38,881 nt of DNA from a virus: positions 1-38,881 of IMG/VR virus record IMGVR_UViG_3300025030_000254; one strand, given 5' to 3'. Every line of letters begins with the position of its first letter. The stretch's first letter is position 1. Positions 7,351 through 16,032 of this stretch are shown here, in pieces. Below the pieces are notes generated by a model that was not told the origin of the DNA, made no database searches, and worked only from the letters and a program-made list of their open reading frames with translations. The position numbers and the translations under genes are program-made.

Positions 7351-8595
7351 TTAGCCTGTCTTCTGAGTCAACCTCGCATTAGCAGCTGGTGCTAAACACA
7401 AGGCATTAACAAACCAAACCATTCCAGCCTGGTATTTAATCGTGTTTTGAAGTCTCAGTAGATTACCTCCCTGTGGATCTTCAAGCCAATCCATATCTCC
7501 TACCTGACAAATTGTCCAGGTATCAAGATTGACGAAGACACATTCTCCATCAGGTACATCGTAGTCTAGGAACACTCCAACTCTCCCTGCACCTGCAGCA
7601 AAGGAAAGTCCAGTCCAACCTCCCAATAGATCGGTTTCATTGACTTCTCGCCTCATTGCTGTCAAGAGATCTCCATACTTTCGGTAAAGAGTTTTGTTGA
7701 CAAGAATAATGAATTGATTGTCCATCTCAGCATATTCTTTAGCCGCAATGTATATATTTTCCATGCGGGTAAGAGTCAATGCTTCAGATACGGAACCAAA
7801 TTGAGGAGTCCATCCAGTAGTACTTCTAGCTAATCCTGCATAGGTACTTGTTCCAGTAGATGAGGATAGAGCTAATCTAAGACCCTGAATTTCTTGGGTA
7901 CCAGCAGCGTTACCTGAACCATCTTCGATATATACTGAATCGCTACCTACACTTGCTGTTGCACCTGTAAGTTGAACAGAAGTGCCAGTTAAAGCGGAGA
8001 CAGTACCATCGGCTACACCTGCAGTACCAATACCAAGTATTTGCCCTGCGGCAAGATATTTGATAGGGTCAATATCTCCATTTACGGAACCATACCAGTC
8101 AATACTTCGACCATCATCTAATCCAGAATCGGGCCTCATTACTGAAAACTCAGTACCTGAAACTGATCCTAAAACCTGAGAGACTACACCTACACCATCG
8201 CTGTAATGCTGTCTGTTGACATGACGAGCAAAGTCGTCAGCAAGAGTTTTGGTTTGAGCTGTTAGAGCGTTTTCTACGGCTAGGTCTCCTTGGGACGCAT
8301 CGATAGCCAACTTAGAAATATCCAAAGCACCGGTTACAATCTTTGGAGAAACTGTACCTCGAGAGGTAGATCTTCCAGACGCAGCATTTAAGTTTGCATT
8401 GTCATTTGCCAAGTTGGTAACCCCACCATGTCGAGTAGTATATACTGGGGCAATGAACTCATTATTGATGCGATCAACACCAGCATTTCGTTTCATCTGA
8501 TCAAGAAGTATGGTTTTCTTTGGAAAGTTGTTCCTTATATAAGGAAGCAATATTTCTTTCAAAGCGGCCGTATAGTTACTTAATAGTAAAGCCAT
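7351..8595 (-). CDS. Major capsid protein (HK97-like fold)
   Basis: The 414-residue protein has the size, position after the scaffold gene, and sequence shape of an HK97-type major capsid protein. An N-terminal helical region comes first, then a middle domain containing an inserted Gly/Thr/Ser-rich stretch (about 185-250). A long alpha region (SEALTLTRMENIYIAAKEYA) and the C-terminal strands (MDWLEDPQGGNLLRLQ) follow. A strong GGGGGGTG site precedes the ATG. The GT-rich insert may be a surface loop. No matching search was possible, so the call rests on order and composition. Confidence 0.82.
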   Translation of the reverse strand: MALLLSNYTAALKEILLPYIRNNFPKKTILLDQMKRNAGVDRINNEFIAPVYTTRHGGVTNLANDNANLNAASGRSTSRGTVSPKIVTGALDISKLAIDASQGDLAVENALTAQTKTLADDFARHVNRQHYSDGVGVVSQVLGSVSGTEFSVMRPDSGLDDGRSIDWYGSVNGDIDPIKYLAAGQILGIGTAGVADGTVSALTGTSVQLTGATASVGSDSVYIEDGSGNAAGTQEIQGLRLALSSSTGTSTYAGLARSTTGWTPQFGSVSEALTLTRMENIYIAAKEYAEMDNQFIILVNKTLYRKYGDLLTAMRREVNETDLLGGWTGLSFAAGAGRVGVFLDYDVPDGECVFVNLDTWTICQVGDMDWLEDPQGGNLLRLQNTIKYQAGMVWFVNALCLAPAANARLTQKTG

Positions 8596-8612
8596 ATATT
8601 ATTCACCCCCCT

Positions 8613-9320
8613 TCAAGCATTTTCTGATCCTTCAGCTCGTTTCATATATGAACGAAGCTGACTTCTTAAGTCTTCAAGGTTTGAAGGTACTTTAGACTCA
8701 GGCACTTTTGTTTCTCCTGCTGTTGATATACTCTGAGTTTTCAATCCTTCTGGTTTTATAGTTTTCAGTTTCTTTTCTTTCCATTGATCTAGTTCTTCCT
8801 CGTACATCAACTTATACGCTGTTTCAGGATTTTTAATACCATTATCAGCCATATAGTTTAATAAGTTATCTTGATCAGGAACTGGTTTACCTTCTTCTTT
8901 AGTCGTTTCTGTAAGTCTATTTATATCTTCCTCTAACTTAACTGCTCCTATACGACTATCAATGTAGTTATTTATATCCTCTACTGTTACCAATCCTAAT
9001 TCTTTTGCTTGTTTAAGTGCTTGAGTTTTTACTTCTTCTTGTGAACCCGCTTCAGGAACTTTAGGTTGTTCAAGAGACTGTAGTTTTTCTTCTAATTCCT
9101 TTAGCTTTTGCTGAGACTTTGTGTATTCAGGCCAATATTTAGATATTGGTCTATCATACTTTTCCTCAGCCTCTTGAGCAATTTTTCCTAATTTAATTAG
9201 GTTATCCAGTTCTACTTGTGTATATTCTGTATCACCTAGTTTAACTTTTTCAGGTTCTTGTTCAGGTTCTACTTTTTCTTCTGAAGCTTCTGGTTCCTTC
9301 AGAAATTCTTCATCTGCCAT
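8613..9320 (-). CDS. Capsid scaffolding protein
   Basis: From the ATG at 9320 the protein has 235 residues, is strongly acidic at the N-terminus (EEFLKEPEASEEKVEPEQEP), coiled-coil in the middle and basic at the end (LRSYMKRAEG). This is the standard make-up of a phage scaffold that templates the procapsid and binds the coat protein by its basic C-terminus. It directly precedes the major capsid gene. An AAGGGTGG site lies ten bases before this ATG; earlier GTG and ATG codons at 9332-9326 are alternatives. Confidence 0.8.
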   Translation of the reverse strand: MADEEFLKEPEASEEKVEPEQEPEKVKLGDTEYTQVELDNLIKLGKIAQEAEEKYDRPISKYWPEYTKSQQKLKELEEKLQSLEQPKVPEAGSQEEVKTQALKQAKELGLVTVEDINNYIDSRIGAVKLEEDINRLTETTKEEGKPVPDQDNLLNYMADNGIKNPETAYKLMYEEELDQWKEKKLKTIKPEGLKTQSISTAGETKVPESKVPSNLEDLRSQLRSYMKRAEGSENA

Positions 9321-9387
9321 TCTCATCACCACCCTTCAAGTTGTTCCGAGTACTAGTCAGAAGATGTTGTAAAGGTTACCAAACAAA

Positions 9388-9413
9388 AAGACCAACCTTT
9401 TTTGGCTGGTCTT
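9388..9413. terminator. Bidirectional intrinsic terminator
   Basis: AAGACCAACC pairs with GGCTGGTCTT (one mismatch) around a T6 loop. A T-run follows on both strands: TTTTTGTTT on the minus strand and CTTCTTTTTT on the plus strand. It separates the DNRLRE gene from the scaffold and capsid genes, so read-through at this point may set capsid gene expression. Confidence 0.85.
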
Positions 9414-9480
9414 CTTTTTTCCAGTTTTGGTGAGTCTTTTTATCTCACTAAGCAATTATACACACGCAATATTTATATTG

Positions 9481-10131
9481 TCAAATACCAGCTCCTGTAG
9501 ATGCTCGATATGACATAAAAGCAGGGGATGTAGTTCCTGCTACCGAACCATAATCAATTATTAATTTTGGATTTTGTCCGACTCCAGTTCGAGAATACCA
9601 ACTTACTTTGTGTGTTTCCGCAGGGTTCTCATTATCATTATGGAGTAATAAAGAAACAATACCGCTACGATTGGCAAGAGCATCTGTACCAAATGCTTCC
9701 AATCCCGTAATCATGGAAGTTCCTATCTGAGTATCAGTAAATTGCACAGGGGTTAATGTGCCTGCGGTTCCTCCTGGGTCAAAATCCCCACCGGCAGTAG
9801 TCCAATTAGTTGTTCCGTCATATTTTACCCAAGTTACTCCTGTTTCTACCCAAGTACTTGGTCTGGTACAACGATAAACAGAAGCCACTACCGGTGTACC
9901 CGTAATAGTAGTTTTGTGCCTATAAAAACCAACACTATTTATGACATTCGTTCCTATGGAACTAATATCAAAATTACTTAAAGCTCGTATCCAACTTGAT
10001 TTACCTACAGTAATAGTTATCCCTACTTGAACCATTTCATTAGTACCATAATTAGTAGTTGATCCGGCACCAATGCCTTCCATCCAAGCATCAGCAGTCG
10101 CTACAAAAGAGCCTAAAGTTCCTACAGCCAT
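9481..10131 (-). CDS. DNRLRE-domain virion protein
   Basis: The 216-residue protein has the DNRLRE domain pattern: ADAWMEGIGAGSTTNYG near the start, a 'RALSNFDISSI' strand, then VYRCTRPSTWVETGVTWVKY and a C-terminal KLIIDYGS. DNRLRE domains are beta-sandwiches found in bacterial surface proteins and phage virions, usually tied to carbohydrate binding. It may be a capsid or tail decoration that binds host glycan. It shares its stop and start junction with the acetyltransferase-like gene by one base. Confidence 0.75.
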   Translation of the reverse strand: MAVGTLGSFVATADAWMEGIGAGSTTNYGTNEMVQVGITITVGKSSWIRALSNFDISSIGTNVINSVGFYRHKTTITGTPVVASVYRCTRPSTWVETGVTWVKYDGTTNWTTAGGDFDPGGTAGTLTPVQFTDTQIGTSMITGLEAFGTDALANRSGIVSLLLHNDNENPAETHKVSWYSRTGVGQNPKLIIDYGSVAGTTSPAFMSYRASTGAGI

Positions 10132-10625
10132 TAGATAACTCCTTTTACTTGGGTTAAAGCATCTTCCAAATCAACGTGGACTTCCCATTCATTATCGCCT
10201 TCGCCTAAATTCACTCCTCTAACTATTGGCTTAATATTAAAAGTTTTCTTTAAAGTACCAATTAAAGTTTTGTTTCTAATAGTAAATACTCCTTTTGTCA
10301 TACCTTGTGCTAAAGCATCTTCAATACAAGCAACAATCAATTTATAGTAAGTTGAAAAGGAACCTGTAGGATTAAGTAGGGTATTACAAAAATTGCCTTG
10401 TTCAGTAACAATACACATTAGTTCTGCTTCATCACCTTCGGTTGGCTTCATCCAAACCGCACCACCGATTATTTTACCATTATCATCTTTGGCAATATGA
10501 ATGTGGGTACAATCCTGGTCAACTGTCTTTGCTTCAATATCGGTAATATTAGTTAAATTTGGGATTGTCTTTAAAAGATTAATTATTTCTTCCCTATCCG
10601 AAGATTGGAACTTATCAATTATCAT
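10131..10625 (-). CDS. GNAT-like N-acetyltransferase fold protein
   Basis: The 164-residue protein follows the GNAT layout: helix DREEIINLLKTI, strands around 'HIHIAKDDNGKIIGGAVWM', a central strand ELMCIVTEQG, and a helix YYKLIVACIEDALAQGMTKG. The acetyl-CoA loop (Q/RxxGxG/A) is not clear, so activity is uncertain. Phages often carry GNAT-like proteins among virion genes with unknown targets. It overlaps the next upstream gene by 4 bases. Confidence 0.65.
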   Translation of the reverse strand: MIIDKFQSSDREEIINLLKTIPNLTNITDIEAKTVDQDCTHIHIAKDDNGKIIGGAVWMKPTEGDEAELMCIVTEQGNFCNTLLNPTGSFSTYYKLIVACIEDALAQGMTKGVFTIRNKTLIGTLKKTFNIKPIVRGVNLGEGDNEWEVHVDLEDALTQVKGVI

Positions 10626-11017
10626 ACACCTTGCCAGTATCTAACTTGGAGCCAAGCAGTACCAGCTCCTCCCATCCAGTAGGATAATGTACCATTAGTA
10701 CCACTTGGAATTACTGGATCAAACCTATCTGTTAAACCTCCGCCTGCTATGAAATTACCTCTAGCTAAAACACCAGCACCAGTAGTACCCCCAACACCTA
10801 TATTAGTAATAGCACAATCTACTGTTCCAGCGTGGACAATAATCTGAACTCCAGATACATATTGTTTAGTGCCAGCACCGCTTGCAGCTATTAATGTACC
10901 CCAGACTGCCGCACCTGTTGTACCTAAAGTACCATAAGCCGTGCCTGTTTGGACAGGTACAGAGCTAACGCTAATAGTACCTTCAACATTTTGTGAAGAT
11001 TCACGTTGATCTGCCAT
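10622..11017 (-). CDS. Gly/Thr-rich virion decoration protein
   Basis: The 131-residue protein begins MADQRESSQNVEGTI and is dominated by GT, GTG and GGT motifs with hydrophobic strands (QYVSGVQIIVHAG), ending in LQVRYWQGV. It looks like a small beta-sandwich capsid protein. Its first four residues match those of the next upstream structural gene. It has its own promoter: an extended -10 inside a 17-base palindrome ends nine bases before the ATG, and there is no Shine-Dalgarno site. Confidence 0.65.
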   Translation of the reverse strand: MADQRESSQNVEGTISVSSVPVQTGTAYGTLGTTGAAVWGTLIAASGAGTKQYVSGVQIIVHAGTVDCAITNIGVGGTTGAGVLARGNFIAGGGLTDRFDPVIPSGTNGTLSYWMGGAGTAWLQVRYWQGV

Positions 11018-11024
11018 TGTGGAC

Positions 11025-11041
11025 TAATTATACCATAATTA
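11025..11041 (-). promoter_or_regulatory. Extended -10 promoter inside a palindrome
   Basis: The minus strand reads TGG-TATAAT, an extended -10, at 11035-11027. It is embedded in TAATTAT-ACC-ATAATTA (11025-11041), a perfect 7-base-arm inverted repeat. No good -35 is seen. Start codon of the next gene lies at 11017, so the transcript would have almost no leader. Confidence 0.55.
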
Positions 11042-11083
11042 ATGGTGGTGTAGGTTTATATAACCTCTTGTCAATAGGCAGTT

Positions 11084-12046
11084 CTATATCTCGTCCCAAA
11101 ATGCGGTTGCGTACACGTCTGCAGCCAGAGCGTTATCCATATTAGTTATAACTGCTCGGAATTTAGCTGTGCCAGTACTTACTTGGGTAAAGTATGTATC
11201 AGTAGGAGCATTCCAATAGACTGTAGGATTAGCCGCTGAAGAAAATACGACCCCCGCTGTTCCAATTGTTCCTCCCGTATCCTCAATCCTTTGTACTTCT
11301 CCCCTTATAGGTACAGAAGAAGACATCAAAACTGACTGTAGTTGTCCTGTTTTAGCATTCGTTATAGCTGTAAAAGAAATAGTAGCTAGTGCCGCTGCTG
11401 CTAGTGCTGCGGAAGTTTGGTAACTAAATTTTGGAGATGAAGCTCCAGGATAGTTACTAACTGTAACTGTACCGCCAGCTATATTGGATATTTCCTTAAC
11501 AGTACCTGCGTTAGTTACAGATCCTAAGTTAGTAACAGTTCCTAATCCAACCGCTGTACCTACGCTTGTTACAGTACCAGATACCAAATTTCCTAAAGTT
11601 CCACCAGTAATTGTACCAGAAGCTACTGCCGCAATAGTACCAGTTACAATATTATTTACTACTCCTACAGTACCAAGAGTATTTTGTGTACCAGCGACAA
11701 TGGAATTAACAACGCCAACCGTTCCTAATGTTTGTTGAGTTCCTGTAGATATATTGACATAAGTACCTGCTGAAGCACCACTTACTTGAACCGTACCACC
11801 TACTCCTATAATCGAACCAATAGTTCCACCTACAATATTGGTAATTTCTTTTACTGTACCTGCATTTGTAAGTGACCCTACATTGCTTAATGTACCAGCC
11901 CCAAGTACTGTACCAACAGTACCTAACGTGTTTTGGGTACCAGCTGCGAAAGAGGAAACTAAAGTAACAGTACCATTATTTATATTGGTTACTACATCAC
12001 CTGCGGTTTTAGTTTTTACTGGTAATGGCGTATATTGATCTGCCAA
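11084..12046 (-). CDS. Long Gly-Thr-Val repeat virion protein
   Basis: The 320-residue protein is a repeat structure. From residue 20 to about 200 it is built of short units such as GTQNTLGTVGVVNNIV and NAGTVKEI.NI.GGTV, several nearly identical, which would suit a beta-solenoid fibre or lattice. The C-terminal 110 residues form an ordinary beta domain (SVPIRGEVQRIEDTGG). Translation starts at TTG (12046) with AAGGAGG four bases upstream. It is a probable fibre or capsid decoration; at the DNA level the repeats are rich in GGTAC. Confidence 0.7.
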   Translation of the reverse strand: MADQYTPLPVKTKTAGDVVTNINNGTVTLVSSFAAGTQNTLGTVGTVLGAGTLSNVGSLTNAGTVKEITNIVGGTIGSIIGVGGTVQVSGASAGTYVNISTGTQQTLGTVGVVNSIVAGTQNTLGTVGVVNNIVTGTIAAVASGTITGGTLGNLVSGTVTSVGTAVGLGTVTNLGSVTNAGTVKEISNIAGGTVTVSNYPGASSPKFSYQTSAALAAAALATISFTAITNAKTGQLQSVLMSSSVPIRGEVQRIEDTGGTIGTAGVVFSSAANPTVYWNAPTDTYFTQVSTGTAKFRAVITNMDNALAADVYATAFWDEI

Positions 12047-12066
12047 ATTACCTCCTTAAATAATAA

Positions 12067-12085
12067 AAGACGCTTTGAGCGTCTT
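12067..12085 (-). terminator. Intrinsic terminator between virion genes
   Basis: AAGACGC-TCAAA-GCGTCTT on the minus strand is a perfect 7-base stem, followed by TTATTATTT. It lies between the coiled-coil gene and the Gly-Thr repeat gene and ends just before the latter's ribosome site, so it may lower expression of downstream decoration genes. Confidence 0.75.
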
Positions 12086-12132
12086 CTATTTTACGTTCTT
12101 TGGCAAGCTTTTATCTTGCTAATTAAATTCTA

Positions 12133-12354
12133 TTACTCTTGCTTTTGTTTGTCAACTGTTTCTTTTAACTTCTTTACTGCGTTATCTAAATTAGCTACCT
12201 CTTTTTTAGTAGCTTCAATATTATCGTAAATACGTAATTTTTCATCTTCCACTTCTAATATACGTAATTCTGCCCTTCGCAAATTAAGGTTCATAGCATC
12301 ACGTTCAACTTCTAATCTCTTTAACTCTACTTGCAAGTTTGGTTTTTGATCCAT
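12133..12354 (-). CDS. Small coiled-coil protein
   Basis: All 73 residues form a continuous heptad-like helix rich in Glu, Lys, Leu and Asn (VELKRLEVERDAMNLNLRRA onward), without cysteine or membrane span. Its ATG shares one base with the stop of the upstream structural gene. Such proteins between decoration genes can be assembly chaperones or trimeric fibre stalks; there is no evidence to choose. Confidence 0.7.
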   Translation of the reverse strand: MDQKPNLQVELKRLEVERDAMNLNLRRAELRILEVEDEKLRIYDNIEATKKEVANLDNAVKKLKETVDKQKQE

Positions 12355-12905
12355 TATTCACCAAGAATCTGACCCTCAAAGGTTTGAGAGTCCCCATTTT
12401 CATTTTGTACTTTTAATATTACTGCTGTTGAAGAAGGTATTGTCATAGGGTTTGGTAAAACCACCTGAGCTACCTTATCAGCAATGTTAGTTCTATAAAA
12501 ATAGGTTATAGTACCAACACCAATTTCTAAAGTAAAGTAGCCTTGACCTGATCCTGTAGCTAAAAATCCTCGCAACTTAAAAGCTGTTCCTGCCGTGTAA
12601 TTTACAATCGTCCCTACTGCTTCAGAAACTAAAGTACCACTGGTACCATAAGTATTAACCGCAGGAGCAACAGTCTGTTCTGCTGTGAAAGTACCAGCTT
12701 CAAGAACATTCAAAGTTCCGCCAGTTAAAACCTGAGCGGTAGTTCCTGCTGGCCCTAGGTTGTAAACGTACTGAGCACCTGTACTCGAATCAGCTCTGCC
12801 TTGTACTACATCTTCAGTACCAACTGCCGCAGTACCAGAGGTACCCGCTACATAAGTAGTAGTTTGGAACTGATTTTCGTCTTGTCTAGCGTTCTGAGTT
12901 GCCAT
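12354..12905 (-). CDS. Gly/Thr-rich structural protein
   Basis: The 183-residue protein has a first half full of GT units (TYVAGTSGTAAVGTEDVV) and a C-terminal beta-sandwich (FKLRGFLATGSGQGYFTLE, ending FEGQILGE). It belongs to the same compositional set as the other virion proteins of this operon. One base separates it from the upstream gene's stop. It may be a head decoration or fibre component. Confidence 0.65.
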   Translation of the reverse strand: MATQNARQDENQFQTTTYVAGTSGTAAVGTEDVVQGRADSSTGAQYVYNLGPAGTTAQVLTGGTLNVLEAGTFTAEQTVAPAVNTYGTSGTLVSEAVGTIVNYTAGTAFKLRGFLATGSGQGYFTLEIGVGTITYFYRTNIADKVAQVVLPNPMTIPSSTAVILKVQNENGDSQTFEGQILGE

Positions 12906-12906
12906 T

Positions 12907-13173
12907 TCATTTCAATCCCTTTTTCAAGTCCTTCATAGATTGCTGAGGCCCTTTAACTTCTGGTTTTGGTAGTTCTACAGGTTCAATTTCTTCAATTTTA
13001 CGTATAAACAAAACCCTTCTAGTGGTGTTACCATAAGGCTCCATTACTTCAGCTTCAAGGCCGTTTATCTTCAAAAATTCAGCAAATTTAGCCTCAAATT
13101 GATATAAATGAGAAAAAGTCTCACTTGGATCAAATATTATAGTTTGTTCAATAAAAGCTACTGGTTTTGCCAT
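12907..13173 (-). CDS. Small alpha/beta protein in virion operon
   Basis: The 88-residue protein has a compact first 60 residues (AFIEQTIIFDPSETFSH, then a helix and RRVLFIRKIEEIEP) and a proline/lysine-rich tail. Position directly after the portal and a 49-codon gene suggests a head-completion accessory. I do not recognise the family. Confidence 0.65.
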   Translation of the reverse strand: MAKPVAFIEQTIIFDPSETFSHLYQFEAKFAEFLKINGLEAEVMEPYGNTTRRVLFIRKIEEIEPVELPKPEVKGPQQSMKDLKKGLK

Positions 13174-13174
13174 A

Positions 13175-13324
13175 TTATTTACTTCTAGCCATCTCTATAG
13201 ACTCCTTACTATAAGTACCATATTTCTTTTTTTTCTTACTATGTTTTCCATGAGCCCATTTCTTAGCTATTTCTGGGTGTTTTGACCACATAAACCTTCT
13301 CTGTGCCTCAGACTGAAATGGCAT
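13175..13324 (-). CDS. Small basic 'SEAQRRFMW' phage protein
   Basis: This 49-codon gene starts one base after the portal stop, with AAAGGAGGTG in the portal's last codons as its ribosome site, and ends one base before the next ATG. The product begins MPFQSEAQRRFMWSKHPEIA and goes on AKKWAHG before a lysine run. Short proteins opening with S-E-x-Q-R-R-F/Y and 'HPEIAKxW' are common next to phage portal and terminase genes. Their function is unknown to me; RNA or DNA binding by the basic tail is a guess. Confidence 0.8.
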   Translation of the reverse strand: MPFQSEAQRRFMWSKHPEIAKKWAHGKHSKKKKKYGTYSKESIEMARSK

Positions 13325-13325
13325 A

Positions 13326-15296
13326 TCAGTCACCTCCTTTTTGAATATCTGCTAAAGCTTCGGCAGTAGCCACTTTACCTTCCTGAACTCTTTGTTCAGG
13401 TGAAGAAACTGCTCCTGTATCTTGCATTACTTCCGCCATAGCTGTCTTCATTTGTTGAATTTGGTTTTCCTGTATCTGGCTACTGGAAACACCTTGCTCT
13501 AAAGCCTCCATAATCTCTTGGGTAACACCAAATCCGTACAAATCCATCAGTTTCCTTATAAATATTTGAGTAAATTCTGGACTGAGTAACCCAATATTGG
13601 CAATTTGCACAATGAAATCTCCCAATTCCTTTGCAGCTGCCTTCTGTCCTTCCTTGGTGTAACCCAGTCCAGATTCAACTTGAACATCTACCCTATAATC
13701 CTTACCCAGGGGTACAACTTCTCCTGGTGTCTCCACACCTAAGGCTTGTCTTTTATCCAAAGCTGTTGCTCCTATTATATCAAAATATTGAGGTTCACCT
13801 TTTTCAAGGTAATATGACGTTTGAGGATTAACAAAATACCTATCTGCTAAGTCAAAAAACTTCTCAGTGACCCTCTTAACTGTATTTTTCAACCTTCTGG
13901 AAGAAATTACTAGGTTTGCGTACTCACTTTCTTTAATTGTTTCCAAAGCGGCATTACTCCTAACCCCTGTTGGCACCTTTCCTAGAATACTGGTTGATAC
14001 ACCCTGTTCTTCAATTAAATTAGTGAGAAGATTCATAAAATTAAAGACAAAATTAGGCATATTAGCAATCTGAGCTTGAACAGGCGGTGTAGCCTGATAT
14101 TCTATAATTTGACCACCTGCGGTATTGTTAATATCAAACTGTTCCCCCTGTCTTTTCATCCAAGCCCCTGTTACCATAGTATGAATGTATCTTTCCAGCC
14201 TCGAAACTACCAAATCCAATGATTTATTTGAAGGAATAAATCTTTCTATCATAGGAACTTGGTAAAGCGGCCCTGGTTCAAATCTGAAATCAACTAAAGG
14301 ATAGTCAGGAAGGTCAACATACTCATCTAATACCCCGATATTACCTTCCACAAAACCATGACGCATAACCACATCACCTGTTTCTTTACCCTGCAATATC
14401 TCACCGCCATCTTTTTGTCTACGTATCCTAGCTGAATTATCTTCATTTAAATATTCTTTAATAAAATATTCCTTTTCGGTTACAGTCGCTACCGATTCTG
14501 GATTAGACATACCACCATGTCTAGCTTTCATATAACTTTCTTTTATCTCACTTGAAGCATGGCGGTTATCAGGACTAATTTTATCTACCTGGCTAGGATC
14601 AAATCTTTCATCTGCTTTAATTTCTGATATAGTTCTGCGTTGAGTCTTAATAACAAAAGGACTATCGCTAAGTTCAGTAACACTTCCCATTACATAAACA
14701 TCAAAAGCATCAAAAACTTGAGTTCTTATCTGTTCTCTAACAGCATCAGGCCATATCTGCATAAAGGAAATACCATGCTTTGCGGCTAGTATCACCATTA
14801 AAGATAACTTTTCACTTACATCCTGTTTCCTAAACTCCTCCTCTACCCAATGACCTGATAATTTAGCTACAAGCTTAGCCCCTTTAACCGCTTCTTGGTA
14901 TTCTGGGTTTGGGCCTTCCACCATTTCACCTGTTTCTGGATCTGGGGCCATGACAGGAGGATAAGCGCCAACGTTTATTTTTTCTGGGTAGATAACAGGT
15001 ATTGGATCTTGGCTAAGTAAAAGGTTAGCCATACCCCTAATTTGTTTGCTAGATTTGGGAATAGCCCGAAGGGGATTATAAATAGTGCTTCGATCCGATA
15101 AATCAATTATTTTATTTTGCTGTCTGCTTAGATAGCGAAAGTGGAAACCATCATCAAAAAAATTATTATCATACCATCGTCTCTCAAATGATCTACGGGC
15201 ATCCCTAGCACTAGTCATTAAATCATCTACCGTAGCTCCTATCTGGACGCTGTCTTGCCTATTTGTAGAATAGATACCCACTAAACTTTTAGCCAT
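13326..15296 (-). CDS. Portal protein
   Basis: The 656-residue protein has the size and pattern of a podovirus-type portal: an N-terminal helical wing (DARRSFERRWYDNNFFDDG), a stem region with SGLSN-like 'LEEQGVSTSILGKVPTGVRS', and a long C-terminal helix 'EYANLVISSRRLKNTVKRV'. The end is Gln-rich coiled coil (QIQENQIQQMKTAMAEV). Twelve copies would form the channel through which DNA is packaged and ejected. It lies downstream of the terminase, with two small genes between, and shares one base with the preceding gene. Confidence 0.88.
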   Translation of the reverse strand: MAKSLVGIYSTNRQDSVQIGATVDDLMTSARDARRSFERRWYDNNFFDDGFHFRYLSRQQNKIIDLSDRSTIYNPLRAIPKSSKQIRGMANLLLSQDPIPVIYPEKINVGAYPPVMAPDPETGEMVEGPNPEYQEAVKGAKLVAKLSGHWVEEEFRKQDVSEKLSLMVILAAKHGISFMQIWPDAVREQIRTQVFDAFDVYVMGSVTELSDSPFVIKTQRRTISEIKADERFDPSQVDKISPDNRHASSEIKESYMKARHGGMSNPESVATVTEKEYFIKEYLNEDNSARIRRQKDGGEILQGKETGDVVMRHGFVEGNIGVLDEYVDLPDYPLVDFRFEPGPLYQVPMIERFIPSNKSLDLVVSRLERYIHTMVTGAWMKRQGEQFDINNTAGGQIIEYQATPPVQAQIANMPNFVFNFMNLLTNLIEEQGVSTSILGKVPTGVRSNAALETIKESEYANLVISSRRLKNTVKRVTEKFFDLADRYFVNPQTSYYLEKGEPQYFDIIGATALDKRQALGVETPGEVVPLGKDYRVDVQVESGLGYTKEGQKAAAKELGDFIVQIANIGLLSPEFTQIFIRKLMDLYGFGVTQEIMEALEQGVSSSQIQENQIQQMKTAMAEVMQDTGAVSSPEQRVQEGKVATAEALADIQKGGD

Positions 15297-15571
15297 TAGC
15301 CAATCTCCTTACCAATAACTTTCTCCATAAACTCATCATCGTTAAGTTCTGACTCAGGTATTAGATCAGGCTCTTTGGGTATTTCTGCTTTGATTGGTCT
15401 AACTTTTTCAGTCAATTCCAAATCCCTAAGTTCTGTAGCTGATTTAGAAATTAAAGCGTTTATTAACTTAGTCTTTTCTTTATTAGTCTCTCTTACATAG
15501 AACGCATGATAACCCAATATTGCCAGAATTATTAAACCTAATATAATAAATGTAATTATTGTATTATCCAT
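15296..15571 (-). CDS. Single-span membrane protein with acidic tail
   Basis: Residues 5-22 (IITFIILGLIILAILGYH) form a membrane helix; the remaining 65 residues are charged and Pro-rich (PIKAEIPKEPDLIPESE). It overlaps the upstream gene by 16 bases and the portal by one. Its place between terminase and portal genes is odd for a membrane protein. Function is unknown. Confidence 0.7.
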   Translation of the reverse strand: MDNTIITFIILGLIILAILGYHAFYVRETNKEKTKLINALISKSATELRDLELTEKVRPIKAEIPKEPDLIPESELNDDEFMEKVIGKEIG

Positions 15572-16032
15572 CTCGCTTTGTAATATTTCTCAAATGGATT
15601 AGGAATGAAAAATTCCCCCACACCATAAACCAATTTTTCAGGATGCTCAAAGAACCGATACTTCCTGCCTATAAAAGTAACTTTAATAGGTACATCTCCA
15701 AATTTGTAAGTAAAACCATTTTCCGTAAATTCAGCCTCTGGTGGAGCAAATGATTTTAATGTAGATAAAACTTCTGGGGTTATGTAACGTTTTTCCAAAC
15801 CAAACTCTAATCCATTGCCTGAAAAGTCAACATTCTCTTTTATCGCTTTACCAATACCACCTAAGGATAAGTAAAGGTGTTGGGTAAGGCAACGAGACAT
15901 CAGATCATCAAAGTCATATAATGCCGCCAAGGCTTCAACTTGACTAATTGAAGTCTGACCACTCTTGCCATTCCCTAGCTTCGACTGTATCTTCATACTG
16001 GCTTGCTTTGAGTCTATCATAATGTTTACCAA
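15556..16032 (-). CDS. Unknown protein between terminase and portal
   Basis: The open frame runs from 16032, overlapping the terminase end by 89 bases, which is unusually long. The start is therefore uncertain: ATG codons at 16032, 16020 and 15996 all lie in the overlap, and none has a clear ribosome site. Conserved-looking parts are ALYDFDDLMSRCLTQHLYLS, IKENVDFSGNGLEFG and IPNPFEKYYKARW. The order of strands and acidic residues is faintly like nucleotidyltransferase-fold proteins, but no catalytic triad can be shown. Function unknown. Confidence 0.65.
   Translation of the reverse strand: MVNIMIDSKQASMKIQSKLGNGKSGQTSISQVEALAALYDFDDLMSRCLTQHLYLSLGGIGKAIKENVDFSGNGLEFGLEKRYITPEVLSTLKSFAPPEAEFTENGFTYKFGDVPIKVTFIGRKYRFFEHPEKLVYGVGEFFIPNPFEKYYKARWIIQ

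Noticed and set aside
11084-12046. Diversity-generating retroelement target
   Set aside because: No reverse transcriptase or template repeat is present; variation here is by repeated short units.
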